DNA of 64,000 nucleotides, taken from NCBI RefSeq assembly GCF_030123105.1, contig NZ_CP126095.1, positions 2,232,001-2,296,000 on the forward strand, written 5' to 3'. Below, in pieces: positions 34,803 through 43,471 of the stretch. Position 1 is the first letter of the stretch, and the number at the start of each line of letters is the position of its first letter. Position numbers and translations under genes: made by a program. The stretch is from Paenibacillus sp. G2S3. GTDB lineage: Bacteria; Bacillota; Bacilli; Paenibacillales; Paenibacillaceae. Under the pieces are notes generated by a model. That model saw only the letters and a list, made by a program, of their open reading frames with translations, was not told the DNA's origin and ran no database searches.

Positions 34803-36212
34803 ATGAATAATAAATCAGGTCGTCATTCCTTCCGAGAGCGACTGGATCATATGGTGGGTAAGCTTCGTACGGATATCCTAAGTGGAGTGCTACAGCCAGG
34901 TGCTTATCTGCCAGCAGAGAGTATGCTAGCCAAGCAATTTGAGTTAAGCAATAAATCGGTCAGAAGAGGGCTGGATGTGTTAGTCCAAGAAGGCCTTATC
35001 GTCAAAATCGACCGTGTCGGAAGCAAGGTTATGGAGTCCGTGCAGGAGAGAATCCGTATTCATTTTGGCTGCAGTGCCTCGCTGTCCAAGGACTTTCTGC
35101 TGGATGATCTAATTGGTGAATTTCATCGACTGCATCCCGGTATTCATATTCTTCCGCTGGCGCTGAATGATTTTGACCATGTGAATTCTGCCGTAGAGAT
35201 GATCAATAATGGGATGCTTGATGCCGTATCTCTGAATAGCACGCAATTTCAGGAAATGGCTGAAAATGGCTCGGCTGAGCTGCTGGAATCGCTTGATCCT
35301 GATCCTGAATTATATCCAATCGCGACAGAAGCTTTCTATCATGAAGAACAGTTGTATGCTTATCCGATTTCCTTCTCCCCCGTGGTGCTGTGCTACAACA
35401 AGGCTCATTTTCGGGAAGCGGATCTTCCTGAGCCGGATAGCTATTGGACCTGGGATGACTTAATTGAAGCGGCTCGTCAGTTGGCAGAGAATCGTGGACG
35501 CCATGCTATTTATTTTGTGCCTGCTTCCGAGAACCGTTATTCTGTATTCCTGCTGCAGAGCGGGATTCAAACCGTGGCAGACGGGACCGAACACCGTACA
35601 CTTAGTCCAGAGACGGCAAATAGTCTCAGTGTGTATAGCCGGCTCGTGAACAACCATCAGATTTTCCCTAAATATCTTGCTGGCAATCATGAAGATGAGA
35701 CGATCTCCTTGTTTGTTCAAGAACAAGTTTCCATGATTCTGACGACATTTTTTAATTTAAATGAATTCAAGGAATTAACACTGGACTATGATCTTGCGCC
35801 GTTACCTAGGCTAAAAACAAAAGATCCACAGAAGACGCTGCTAGTGACGATCGGAGCGGCTGTAGTCGGAAATTCAAGACAAAAGGAAGCGGCTCGTCAA
35901 TTCGTGAACTTCCTTGCATCCGTAGAAGCACAGAAAATTATCCGGGAACGCACAGTGAGCATTCCAGTTCGAAAGCGGATCGCTGAGATGAGCACTACGG
36001 ATCATTTGAATCGTCCTTCGAGATATCTGATGTACAGAGAGTTATTTCCAACCTTCTCCTACCTTAAAGATTTAGGGCTTCCCATAGCCGTTCTAAAAAG
36101 CTTTCGTAAATTGTTGAACGCTTATTGGTCAAAGATGATTGATGAGGAAACGCTTCATGAGGAATTGAGTCTCTTAATTTCGGAACAGGGTGATACCGAG
36201 CAGAAGCTTTGA
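34803..36212 (+). CDS. GntR-type DNA-binding domain fused to a cytosolic solute-binding domain
   Basis: A 469-aa single-chain regulator. Residues 8-85 are a GntR winged helix (LRTDILSGVLQPGAYLPAESMLAKQFELSNKSVRRGLDVLVQEGLI). From about residue 90 the sequence is a family-1 extracellular solute-binding protein (LDDLIGEFHRLHPGIHILPL; YAYPISFSPVVLCYNKAHF; SYWTWDDLIEAARQLA; AARQFVNFLASVEAQKIIRE). There is no signal peptide or lipobox, so the binding domain is intracellular. The design replaces the usual GntR ligand domain by a sugar-binding fold. It immediately precedes a sugar ABC-transporter operon, which it probably controls in response to the imported sugar. ATG 34803 lies 9 bases after ggggag. 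Confidence 0.85.
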   Translation: MNNKSGRHSFRERLDHMVGKLRTDILSGVLQPGAYLPAESMLAKQFELSNKSVRRGLDVLVQEGLIVKIDRVGSKVMESVQERIRIHFGCSASLSKDFLLDDLIGEFHRLHPGIHILPLALNDFDHVNSAVEMINNGMLDAVSLNSTQFQEMAENGSAELLESLDPDPELYPIATEAFYHEEQLYAYPISFSPVVLCYNKAHFREADLPEPDSYWTWDDLIEAARQLAENRGRHAIYFVPASENRYSVFLLQSGIQTVADGTEHRTLSPETANSLSVYSRLVNNHQIFPKYLAGNHEDETISLFVQEQVSMILTTFFNLNEFKELTLDYDLAPLPRLKTKDPQKTLLVTIGAAVVGNSRQKEAARQFVNFLASVEAQKIIRERTVSIPVRKRIAEMSTTDHLNRPSRYLMYRELFPTFSYLKDLGLPIAVLKSFRKLLNAYWSKMIDEETLHEELSLLISEQGDTEQKL

Positions 36213-36257
36213 AAGGTGTTTTTCTGCGATGGATGTTCTCGGTAGAATAAATGTAAC

Positions 36258-36299
36258 GCGTGATAATGGTGCTGGTGGGCCATTATCACGCATTTTTTT
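36258..36299 (+). terminator. Terminator after the GntR-fusion gene
   Basis: GCGTGATAATGG (36258-36269) pairs perfectly with CCATTATCACGC (36280-36291), followed by ATTTTTTT. Confidence 0.9.
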
Positions 36300-36389
36300 C
36301 AAAAAAAAAGAAAGTTTAAGTTGCGCGCTATATCTTATCTATATAAGATCAGAGTCGGCTTATTTGAAGCGTCTAAATGCAGGTGTTTT

Positions 36390-36403
36390 TGTAAGCGTTT
36401 TCT
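36390..36403 (+). promoter_or_regulatory. cre-like CcpA site
   Basis: TGTAAGCGTTTTCT matches the catabolite-responsive element consensus (TGWAARCGYTWWCA) at 13 of 14 positions. It lies about 90 bp upstream of the -35 of the ABC operon promoter. Catabolite control of the operon is an inference. Confidence 0.55.
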
Positions 36404-36487
36404 ATTAAATTTGAGGGGTTTCTACATTTTGCGACAGGTACATGTTATATAAGGTTACACTTATTAGAGATATTTCTTATTATTATA

Positions 36488-36516
36488 TTGACATCATGTA
36501 GGCTGGAAAATATAAT
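36488..36516 (+). promoter_or_regulatory. Consensus sigma-A promoter of the sugar operon
   Basis: A perfect TTGACA (36488-36493) and a perfect TATAAT (36511-36516) are separated by 17 bp. No other promoter in the window matches consensus at every position. Confidence 0.9.
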
Positions 36517-36522
36517 AAAATA

Positions 36523-36782
36523 CATCAGATATATATCAGTTTAGCGAAATGAAAGATCTGATGATCTGAAATGTAAATCAAAAAGAAGTCAGAACAGATG
36601 TTTTCGTCTAATTAAAGTAGAAAAAAAGCAGTTGAAAGGAGGATATCCCCTATAAAAGGTAATTTTTAGAGTGATTTCTCATTTAAAAATTTATTAATGT
36701 ATCTTTGATTCCTTCTGATTTATGTTAGTGAATATATCATAATGATTATCTTATTTTTTAGTTATTAATAGGGGGTTGAATT
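36523..36782 (+). other. Long (~260 nt) untranslated leader of the sugar operon
   Basis: From the expected start to the first ATG there are about 260 nt with no convincing gene. The leader opens with a potential hairpin (CATCAGAT 36523-36530 with ATCTGATG 36556-36563) and contains an orphan strong Shine-Dalgarno (aaaggagga near 36636) without a start codon nearby. No known riboswitch class was recognised. Confidence 0.5.
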
Positions 36783-38441
36783 ATGAATGTTGCTAAAAGG
36801 AAATTAGTTCTGCTGCTGCCTGTCCTGTTGTCATTAGTTACACTCGTATCTGCTTGCGGCGGTTCGAATACTAAGACAGGCAATACCGCAGATCCTACTG
36901 CGGAAGTTCAGAAGGCTACGCAAGCTCCCGCTAAGGAAGGTAAAACAGTAGGTGGTCTGCAGCTCCCGATTGTTTCAGATAAGCTTGAACTGTCACTTTG
37001 GTCACCCAGCGGCGGCAATTTCAGAGGAACTAATTTTAATGAGAAATTATCCTTTCAGCAAATGGAAGAGAACACTAACATTCATATCAACTTTCAACAT
37101 AGTACGGAAGCCAGTGCGGAAGCCTTCAGCTTATTAATGTCATCTGGCAAGCTGCCGGACATCATCTACAATGATCTGTGGGGCACGGATTCCGGAAAAT
37201 ATGGTACACAAGGCGCACTGCTTCCTCTGGAAGATTTAATTGAGAAAAATGCGCCAAACTTCAAGAAAATCCTCGACGACAACCCGGATATCCGGGGACA
37301 AATCACTTCGCCTGAAGGCCACATTTTTTACCTGCCTAATCTCGTTCTTGATTCACAGGATCTTACTCAAATGTTCCCGCAAGTGCGGAAAGACTGGATC
37401 GATAAGCTGGGTCTATCAATGCCAGAAACTACCGAAGATTGGTATAACATGCTCAAGGCTTTTAGGGAGCAGGATGCCAACGGAAATGGCAAGAAGGATG
37501 AAATTCCACTAGTCACAGTCAACTTGGAAAATATCATGATGTTATTCGCTCCTGCTTTTGGCGTCGACTACGGATTCTTCGTGGATAATGGTCAAGTGAA
37601 ATATGGTCCGAATGATCCAAGATTCAAGGATGTCGTGACCTATCTGCACCGTCTTTATGATGAACAATTGCTTGACCCGAACTATCTGGTAGATACCACA
37701 TTCCAGACGCTGACTGAGAAGGTGACTACCGATGTGGCAGGGGCTTGGTTTGGTTGGTCTGGCTCCTACATGGGGAACTTTACTACCCTAATGGAGGGCA
37801 AACATCCAACCTTTAAAATTGCACCAGCCATTCCACCTAAAGGACCGAACGGTGATCAACGTCATGTCTCCTTCCGCTGGCAGGCAGCAGCACACGGATT
37901 AGCGGTTTCCTCGCGGACGGAGCATCCTGAGGAAGTGATGAAATGGCTGGATTATCAATACTCAGAAGAAGGCATTCTGCTGAACAACTTTGGGGTTGAA
38001 GGCAAGTCATATGATCTGGTAAACGGAGAACCGATTTATAAGAAAGAAGTAACTCATCCGACCAATGGCCTCACGAATACACAAGAGCTGCTGAACCATA
38101 CGATCGGGGGCGGAAGCTGGGCTACGGTAGCGGATACCAGATATGCTGAACAAATCCGAGAAGCTAACGGGCAAACGGAGAATCCGCTCGAGCTATACAG
38201 TGACTATATCGATTTTGATAGCAAGTTGCCTCCAGTCCAATTCACAACAGAGGAAAATGATGTAGTGGTTCCGTTAATGGCCGATATTCAGACTTATGTA
38301 GCCGAAACAATCAATGCCATGATCATGGGGCGCCAAAAGATTGAGGAATATGACAAAGTAACGAAGCAGCTTGAAAAGATGGGAATTAACGATGTGTTAA
38401 AAGAGTATCAGGTGGCATACGAGCGATTTAAAGGGAAATGA
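36783..38441 (+). CDS. ABC-transporter solute-binding lipoprotein (LplA/YtcQ type)
   Basis: A 552-aa lipoprotein. The signal peptide ends in lipobox LVSAC (Cys25), followed by a low-complexity linker. It then has the large type-1 solute-binding fold typical of LplA/YtcQ (LPDIIYNDLWGTDSGKYGTQGALLPLEDLIEKNAPNFKKIL; RKDWIDKLGLSMPETTEDWYNMLKAFREQDANGNGKKDEIPL; EEVMKWLDYQYSEEG). It would capture an oligosaccharide or sugar acid on the cell surface and pass it to the two permeases encoded next. No ATPase gene is present in the operon, as usual for this class, which shares an MsmX-type ATPase. It is the first gene after the long leader. Confidence 0.9.
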   Translation: MNVAKRKLVLLLPVLLSLVTLVSACGGSNTKTGNTADPTAEVQKATQAPAKEGKTVGGLQLPIVSDKLELSLWSPSGGNFRGTNFNEKLSFQQMEENTNIHINFQHSTEASAEAFSLLMSSGKLPDIIYNDLWGTDSGKYGTQGALLPLEDLIEKNAPNFKKILDDNPDIRGQITSPEGHIFYLPNLVLDSQDLTQMFPQVRKDWIDKLGLSMPETTEDWYNMLKAFREQDANGNGKKDEIPLVTVNLENIMMLFAPAFGVDYGFFVDNGQVKYGPNDPRFKDVVTYLHRLYDEQLLDPNYLVDTTFQTLTEKVTTDVAGAWFGWSGSYMGNFTTLMEGKHPTFKIAPAIPPKGPNGDQRHVSFRWQAAAHGLAVSSRTEHPEEVMKWLDYQYSEEGILLNNFGVEGKSYDLVNGEPIYKKEVTHPTNGLTNTQELLNHTIGGGSWATVADTRYAEQIREANGQTENPLELYSDYIDFDSKLPPVQFTTEENDVVVPLMADIQTYVAETINAMIMGRQKIEEYDKVTKQLEKMGINDVLKEYQVAYERFKGK

Positions 38442-38550
38442 TTCAGCTTGTGAGTAGTTTGTCGTGGGTCGAGCGGTTCAGAGATTGCTTTGTGACCGCT
38501 CGCCACATGACAGCTATGACAAACGCCAGTATCCGGGAGAGGAGAACTAT

Positions 38551-39516
38551 ATGGCTATACCTTTAAAAGTCGCTAAAGTTGAAAGCAGGAAGCTTCCGGT
38601 CAAAAGGAGTCCGATTCCCTGGAAGCGGATAGCCTCTAATCGCTATCTCTATCTCATGCTCCTCCCTACGGTTTTGTATTTTCTGATTTTTGAATACAAG
38701 CCGATGTATGGGGCGATCATTGCCTTTAAGAATTTCAACCCCTACTTGGGAATCACGGATAGTCCTTGGGTAGGCTTCAAGAATTTCGAGAAGTTTTTCG
38801 AAAGCTATTATTTTCTCAGACTGCTTAAAAATACCTTCTTAATGAGTTTCTACTCATTGATCTTCATTTTTCCTGCTTCACTTGCTTTTGCTCTGCTGCT
38901 TAATGAGCTGCGGCTCAAAAAGCTGAAGTCCTTTCTACAGACCGTGTCTTATTTGCCGCATTTTATTTCGCTGATCGTCATCTGCGGGATGATTATTGAT
39001 TTCACCAAGCCCGGAGGGATTATTAACAGCCTGTTGCTTGGCATCGGCCTGATCTCGGAGCCTATTCAGTTCCTGATTCTGCCGGAATGGTTTCGAACGA
39101 TCTATGTGGGTTCTGGCATGTGGCAGAGCCTAGGCTGGAACTCAATTATCTACTTAGCGGCGCTATCTGGCATCAATCCGAGCTTGTACGAGGCTGCCGT
39201 TGTTGACGGAGCAGGGCGATGGAAACAGCTAACGAATATAACGCTGCCCGGGATTCTGCCTACGGTGCTAATTCTCTTGATTCTGAATGTGGGTACCCTG
39301 CTGAATGTGGGCTGGGACAAAATTATATTGCTTTACAATCCAGGAACGTACGTCACTGCAGATGTTATTTCAACATTTGTGTATAGACGAGGTGTGATGG
39401 AGGCGAATTACAGCTTTTCTGCTGCAGTAGGATTATTCAATTCCGTAATTAACTTCTCATTGCTCGTTCTAGCCAACCGTATCAGCCGGAAAACAACTGA
39501 AAGCAGCCTATGGTGA
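38551..39516 (+). CDS. ABC sugar permease, LplB type
   Basis: A 321-aa permease with six membrane helices. LMLLPTVLYFLIFEYKPMYGAIIAFKNFNP is the LplB N-terminal signature, and the ATPase-contact EAA loop is YEAAVVDGAGRWKQLTNITLPGILP. The start is ATG 38551 with gagaggag 7 bases upstream; the frame is open further left but lacks a better site. It forms a heterodimer with the following permease. Confidence 0.9.
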   Translation: MAIPLKVAKVESRKLPVKRSPIPWKRIASNRYLYLMLLPTVLYFLIFEYKPMYGAIIAFKNFNPYLGITDSPWVGFKNFEKFFESYYFLRLLKNTFLMSFYSLIFIFPASLAFALLLNELRLKKLKSFLQTVSYLPHFISLIVICGMIIDFTKPGGIINSLLLGIGLISEPIQFLILPEWFRTIYVGSGMWQSLGWNSIIYLAALSGINPSLYEAAVVDGAGRWKQLTNITLPGILPTVLILLILNVGTLLNVGWDKIILLYNPGTYVTADVISTFVYRRGVMEANYSFSAAVGLFNSVINFSLLVLANRISRKTTESSLW

Positions 39517-39564
39517 GCATAAGCTTCCGATGCGAGTTTTGTACGATTTTTAGGAGGGTAGACA

Positions 39565-40443
39565 ATGGTTGTGAAACGCAGTATGAGTGAAATCATTTTC
39601 GACAGCTGCAATGTGCTGTTTCTAATCTTGTGTTCTTTCCTGTTCCTGTACCCGATGTGGTACGTGCTGGTCTCCTCATTCAGCGATGCGCATGCGATTG
39701 CTGCGGGGAAGGTGAGCTTCTTTCCAATCGGCTTTAATCTAGATGCTTACAAGCTGGTATTTGAGGACACGCGGGTATGGACGGCTTATGGAAACACTTT
39801 CTTTTATGTCATTGCCGGTACGTTGATTAATCTGGTGCTAACTACACTTGGTGCTTATCCTCTGTCCAGAAAGAATCTGGAGGGGAGAAATGTCATTATG
39901 GCCTTCATTGTGTTCACGATGTTTTTCAGTGGTGGTCTAATTCCTGCATATCTGAATGTCCGTGAGCTTGGCTTGTATGATACGCGGTGGGCGCTGCTGT
40001 TACCTGGTGCGGTTAGTGCTTTTAATTTGATAGTGATGCGGACCTTTTTTCAGTCTATTCCTGATAGTTTGATAGAGTCTGCCAAAATAGACGGCGCCCA
40101 CGATTTCAGAATTTTACTGCGGATCGTGCTTCCGCTCTCCATGCCGGTTCTGGCAGTGATGACCCTCTTCTATGCGGTAAGCCACTGGAATAGTTGGTTC
40201 TCGGCCATGATTTATTTACAGGATCGGAATTTGTTCCCGCTTCAATTGATTTTGAGGGAAATCCTGATTCAATCCTCTGCGCAAAATATGCTGGCTGGCG
40301 TTACTCAAGATGAGGTGTTTCGGATCAGTGAATCTATTAAATTCGCTACGATTATTATTGCTACCATACCGATTTTGATGATCTATCCATTTTTGCAGAA
40401 ATATTTTGTAAAAGGCGTAATGATCGGTGCGTTGAAGGAGTAA
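39565..40443 (+). CDS. ABC sugar permease, YtcP type
   Basis: A 292-aa permease with six membrane helices. Typical features are FLFLYPMWYVLVSSFSDA near the N-terminus, the EAA loop IESAKIDGAHDFRILLRIVLPLSMPVLAVM and the C-terminal FVKGVMIGALKE. It partners the LplB-type permease encoded 48 bp upstream. An aggaggg ribosome site precedes the ATG. Confidence 0.9.
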   Translation: MVVKRSMSEIIFDSCNVLFLILCSFLFLYPMWYVLVSSFSDAHAIAAGKVSFFPIGFNLDAYKLVFEDTRVWTAYGNTFFYVIAGTLINLVLTTLGAYPLSRKNLEGRNVIMAFIVFTMFFSGGLIPAYLNVRELGLYDTRWALLLPGAVSAFNLIVMRTFFQSIPDSLIESAKIDGAHDFRILLRIVLPLSMPVLAVMTLFYAVSHWNSWFSAMIYLQDRNLFPLQLILREILIQSSAQNMLAGVTQDEVFRISESIKFATIIIATIPILMIYPFLQKYFVKGVMIGALKE

Positions 40444-40507
40444 CAGCCATAGAGAAGATGCTGCATGTGACGGAATCGTTTCTGAAGCAGTCGGGAGGAG
40501 AAGACAT

Positions 40508-41572
40508 ATGAAGGCGGTAATATCTCAGGAAGGACAGATTCGCATGTCGGATGTTCTGACACCAGTCATTGAAGATGGATTTGTACTAGTCCAGACTGAA
40601 TATTCGGCGATTAGCCCCGGAACGGAAATGATGATGAATGGCCTGCACCGTACGCAACAAATTGTACTTGGATACAGTGCAGCGGGTGTAATCCGAACAC
40701 GTGGGAACGGAATGGAACACTGGCCTGAGGGGCTTCGGGTAGCTTGTTACGGCGGACCTTATGCGAAGCATGCAGAATGGCTGCTAATGCCTCAGCATCT
40801 GATGGTGCCCATTCCTGACCATGTTAGTTCGGAGGAAGCATCAACTGTAGGGCTTGGAGCTATTGCAGTACATGCAGTAAGGCAGGTTGCACCGCAGTTT
40901 GGGGAGACACTTGTCCTGATCGGTGCCGGAATTCTTGGGCAGTTGATTGCTCAAATTGCTAAGGCGGCAGGATGCCGGGTGATCGTCTATGATTTGCTTG
41001 CAGAGCGCTGTGAGATGGCTGAGCGCCTTGGAATTAGACATATCGCTACTAGCCCAGAGAAGGTTAAGGAACATCTTGCTAACCTGACGGAGGGCATGGG
41101 AGCGGATGCAGTCATCGTATGCGCAGGCGGTAAAACCGGAGACCTTATTGATCAAGCGCTAGAGTGGGTACGGGATCGCGGCAAGGTACTGTTGGTTGGA
41201 GATGTTAAGCCGGATTTCTCTCGTGATCTGATGTTCGGTAAGGAAGCCCAAGTGCTGATTTCTAGAGCCGGAGGTCCCGGACGATATGATCCTATCTATG
41301 AGCGGAAGGGGATTGACTATCCTTACGGCTACGTGCGGTGGACGGAAGGGCGTAATATGGCTGAATATATTCGGTTAATTTCTGAAGGGGACATTCAGGT
41401 GAAGCCGTTAATTAGCGCGATATTCCCGGTTGAACGCTGTGAAGAAGCCTTTCGGCGTTATGCAGAGGATCCAGTGGATCTGTTGGGAGCAGTATTAGCT
41501 TATCCTGCGGCAGTTTCAGGGGGAGATGCGAAGGTTAAGGAACAGCTGACGAAAGAAGGCGGAAGCAGATGA
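40508..41572 (+). CDS. Zinc-type (MDR) alcohol dehydrogenase
   Basis: A 354-aa medium-chain dehydrogenase/reductase. The N-terminal catalytic domain has EYSAISPGTE, the variant found in dehydrogenases paired with or fused to Gfo/Idh oxidoreductases, in which the usual first zinc-ligand Cys is replaced. The Rossmann domain has LVLIGAGILGQLIAQIAKAAGC. It probably oxidises a sugar or sugar-derived alcohol with NAD(P). Its stop overlaps the next gene's start by 4 nt, indicating tight coupling. The substrate is unknown. Confidence 0.82.
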   Translation: MKAVISQEGQIRMSDVLTPVIEDGFVLVQTEYSAISPGTEMMMNGLHRTQQIVLGYSAAGVIRTRGNGMEHWPEGLRVACYGGPYAKHAEWLLMPQHLMVPIPDHVSSEEASTVGLGAIAVHAVRQVAPQFGETLVLIGAGILGQLIAQIAKAAGCRVIVYDLLAERCEMAERLGIRHIATSPEKVKEHLANLTEGMGADAVIVCAGGKTGDLIDQALEWVRDRGKVLLVGDVKPDFSRDLMFGKEAQVLISRAGGPGRYDPIYERKGIDYPYGYVRWTEGRNMAEYIRLISEGDIQVKPLISAIFPVERCEEAFRRYAEDPVDLLGAVLAYPAAVSGGDAKVKEQLTKEGGSR

Positions 41573-43437
41573 AGGCGCTGCGGATCGGTGAGCCACTGAA
41601 CGGTCTGGCGGTTTGGGCCTCAGCTTATGGAACATGGCAAGGGGCAGACCGGATCTACGCTGTTTCTTCCGGGAGTCCTTGCATCTTATTTGTTCTAGAC
41701 CCGAGCGGTGAACAAGCGGTGGAACGGTATGCGCTGGAAGGCTCGGATCATTGCTGGGGTGTAGTCTTAACAACCAGCGGAGTGTATATCGGGGGAAGTG
41801 GCGTTTTGTACAGGTACACTCATGAGAATGGTGTGGAGAACCTGGGTGAGATGATTCCCGGTGAATTCTATACGTGGCGGTTGGCAGCAGATACGCAAGG
41901 CAGGATCTATGGGGGATGTTATCCTGGGGGGAAAGTGTTCCAGTATGACCCAGCGACAGGAGTGTTTAGGGATTACGGTGCTATGGTAGCTGGAGAACAG
42001 TATGCGCGTTCTATGGAAGCATGGAACGGTAAGCTCTATGTGGGAGTTGGTACACAAACCCCACATATTGTTGTACTGGATACGGAGACGGGAGAACGCT
42101 CGGAAATCAGGCTACCAGATGAATGTAAAAGCGAGCAACTGGTGTATGACTTGAACATCGTTCAGGGCAAGCTTTTTGCTCGAATTACACCGTCTGCACG
42201 GTTGTACATTTATGATCTGGAACTGCAGGAGTGGGGAGACACTTTGGATCATGTGAGTGGACTTAGTGTTTCGCCGCCGGATGAGCTGGGAAATGTGTAT
42301 TTCATTAAAGATGACTATTTGCAGCGTTATGATGTCCGGACTGGAAGCCTGTTCGTTACTTCACTAGCTATGCCGGAGCCTGCAGGTGATTATGGCTGGC
42401 TGAATAACCATGCTCTAAATCGGAAAGAGCGCTGCTTAACGGGTGTATACAGGGACGGGAGTTGCTGGATTTACGATCCGGCGACGGATCGGTATACGGT
42501 CAAAGACTTCGGCCTGCAAGGTCAATCGGTCCATTTGCAGTCTATGACCTATGGACCTGATGATGCTCTCTACATCGGAGGGTATTTCGCAGGTGGGCTG
42601 TCCAGATTCGATAAGGCAGCCGATGAGATCATTTCATATCGGGGCATTGGTCAGACGGAAGGTATGCTAGCTGGTAGAGATTGTCTTTATCTAGGTGTAT
42701 ATCCGCGAGCGAATATTTTCAAATATGACCCGAACGAAGATTGGAAGCCGGGTGAGAATCCAGAGCTGCTATTTTCCTTGCAGGAAGAGGAGCAGGACCG
42801 TCCTTTTGCTTGGGCTTGGGCAGGAGAAGTGCTGGCAATTGGAACGGTCCCTTCCTATGGTCGGCATGGAGGAGCGTTGACACTGTACAATCCTGCGAGC
42901 GGTGCGCGTGAGGTGTTTAGAAATCTTTTGTCGCAGCAGAGTGTTGTTTCCTTGGCGATTAGTGATCAGCTGTTGTTCGCTGGAGGGTCCGTTTGGGGTG
43001 GACTTGGAATTGCTCCTCAGCGTGCAGATGCGTCTCTAATGATTTGGGATATGCAGAAGCGCTGCAAAGTATGGGAAGGCGTACCTGTGCAAGGAGAAAG
43101 GGCTATTTCTGCTTTGGTTCTAGATGATGTAGGGCATCTTTGGGGTTTGACGGCGGGACTGTTATTTCGGTTCGATCCACAGCAGAAGCGGACTGTGAAG
43201 ACTTATTCTTTGTTCTCCATGGACTGGAATGTGGTGACTCATTTTTGGCGTAGCGGCAATGAATTGCTCTACAAGGAAGGCTTGTTGTACGGGGTGTCGA
43301 TGAATCGATTGTTCAAGTTTGATGTGCGGAGTGAGGAGCTTGAGGTGTTGAATGACGATGCGCGGCTACTGACGATGAACCGTGAGGGCGATCTTTATTT
43401 TGCAAGAACTACAGCATTATATCGGATGCACAAGTAA
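41569..43437 (+). CDS. Cytosolic beta-propeller protein of unknown function
   Basis: A 622-aa protein with no signal peptide. It is built of repeated short beta blades such as GRIYGGCYPGGKVFQYDPATG, KLYVGVGTQTPHIVVLDTETG, CWIYDPATDRYTVKDFG, ALYIGGYFAGGLSRFDKA and LYLGVYPRANIFKYDPN. These resemble WD40/Kelch or PQQ-like propellers but lack the consensus of any one class. The first part of the sequence could be a lactonase- or lyase-like propeller. It overlaps the upstream dehydrogenase by 4 nt, so it belongs functionally to the operon. The catalytic activity, if any, is unknown. Among cytosolic propellers in sugar operons, oligosaccharide lyases are a precedent. Confidence 0.7.
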   Translation: MKALRIGEPLNGLAVWASAYGTWQGADRIYAVSSGSPCILFVLDPSGEQAVERYALEGSDHCWGVVLTTSGVYIGGSGVLYRYTHENGVENLGEMIPGEFYTWRLAADTQGRIYGGCYPGGKVFQYDPATGVFRDYGAMVAGEQYARSMEAWNGKLYVGVGTQTPHIVVLDTETGERSEIRLPDECKSEQLVYDLNIVQGKLFARITPSARLYIYDLELQEWGDTLDHVSGLSVSPPDELGNVYFIKDDYLQRYDVRTGSLFVTSLAMPEPAGDYGWLNNHALNRKERCLTGVYRDGSCWIYDPATDRYTVKDFGLQGQSVHLQSMTYGPDDALYIGGYFAGGLSRFDKAADEIISYRGIGQTEGMLAGRDCLYLGVYPRANIFKYDPNEDWKPGENPELLFSLQEEEQDRPFAWAWAGEVLAIGTVPSYGRHGGALTLYNPASGAREVFRNLLSQQSVVSLAISDQLLFAGGSVWGGLGIAPQRADASLMIWDMQKRCKVWEGVPVQGERAISALVLDDVGHLWGLTAGLLFRFDPQQKRTVKTYSLFSMDWNVVTHFWRSGNELLYKEGLLYGVSMNRLFKFDVRSEELEVLNDDARLLTMNREGDLYFARTTALYRMHK

Positions 43438-43471
43438 GTTTTGCACTATCCTTGGCGAAGGGTGAGGGATG

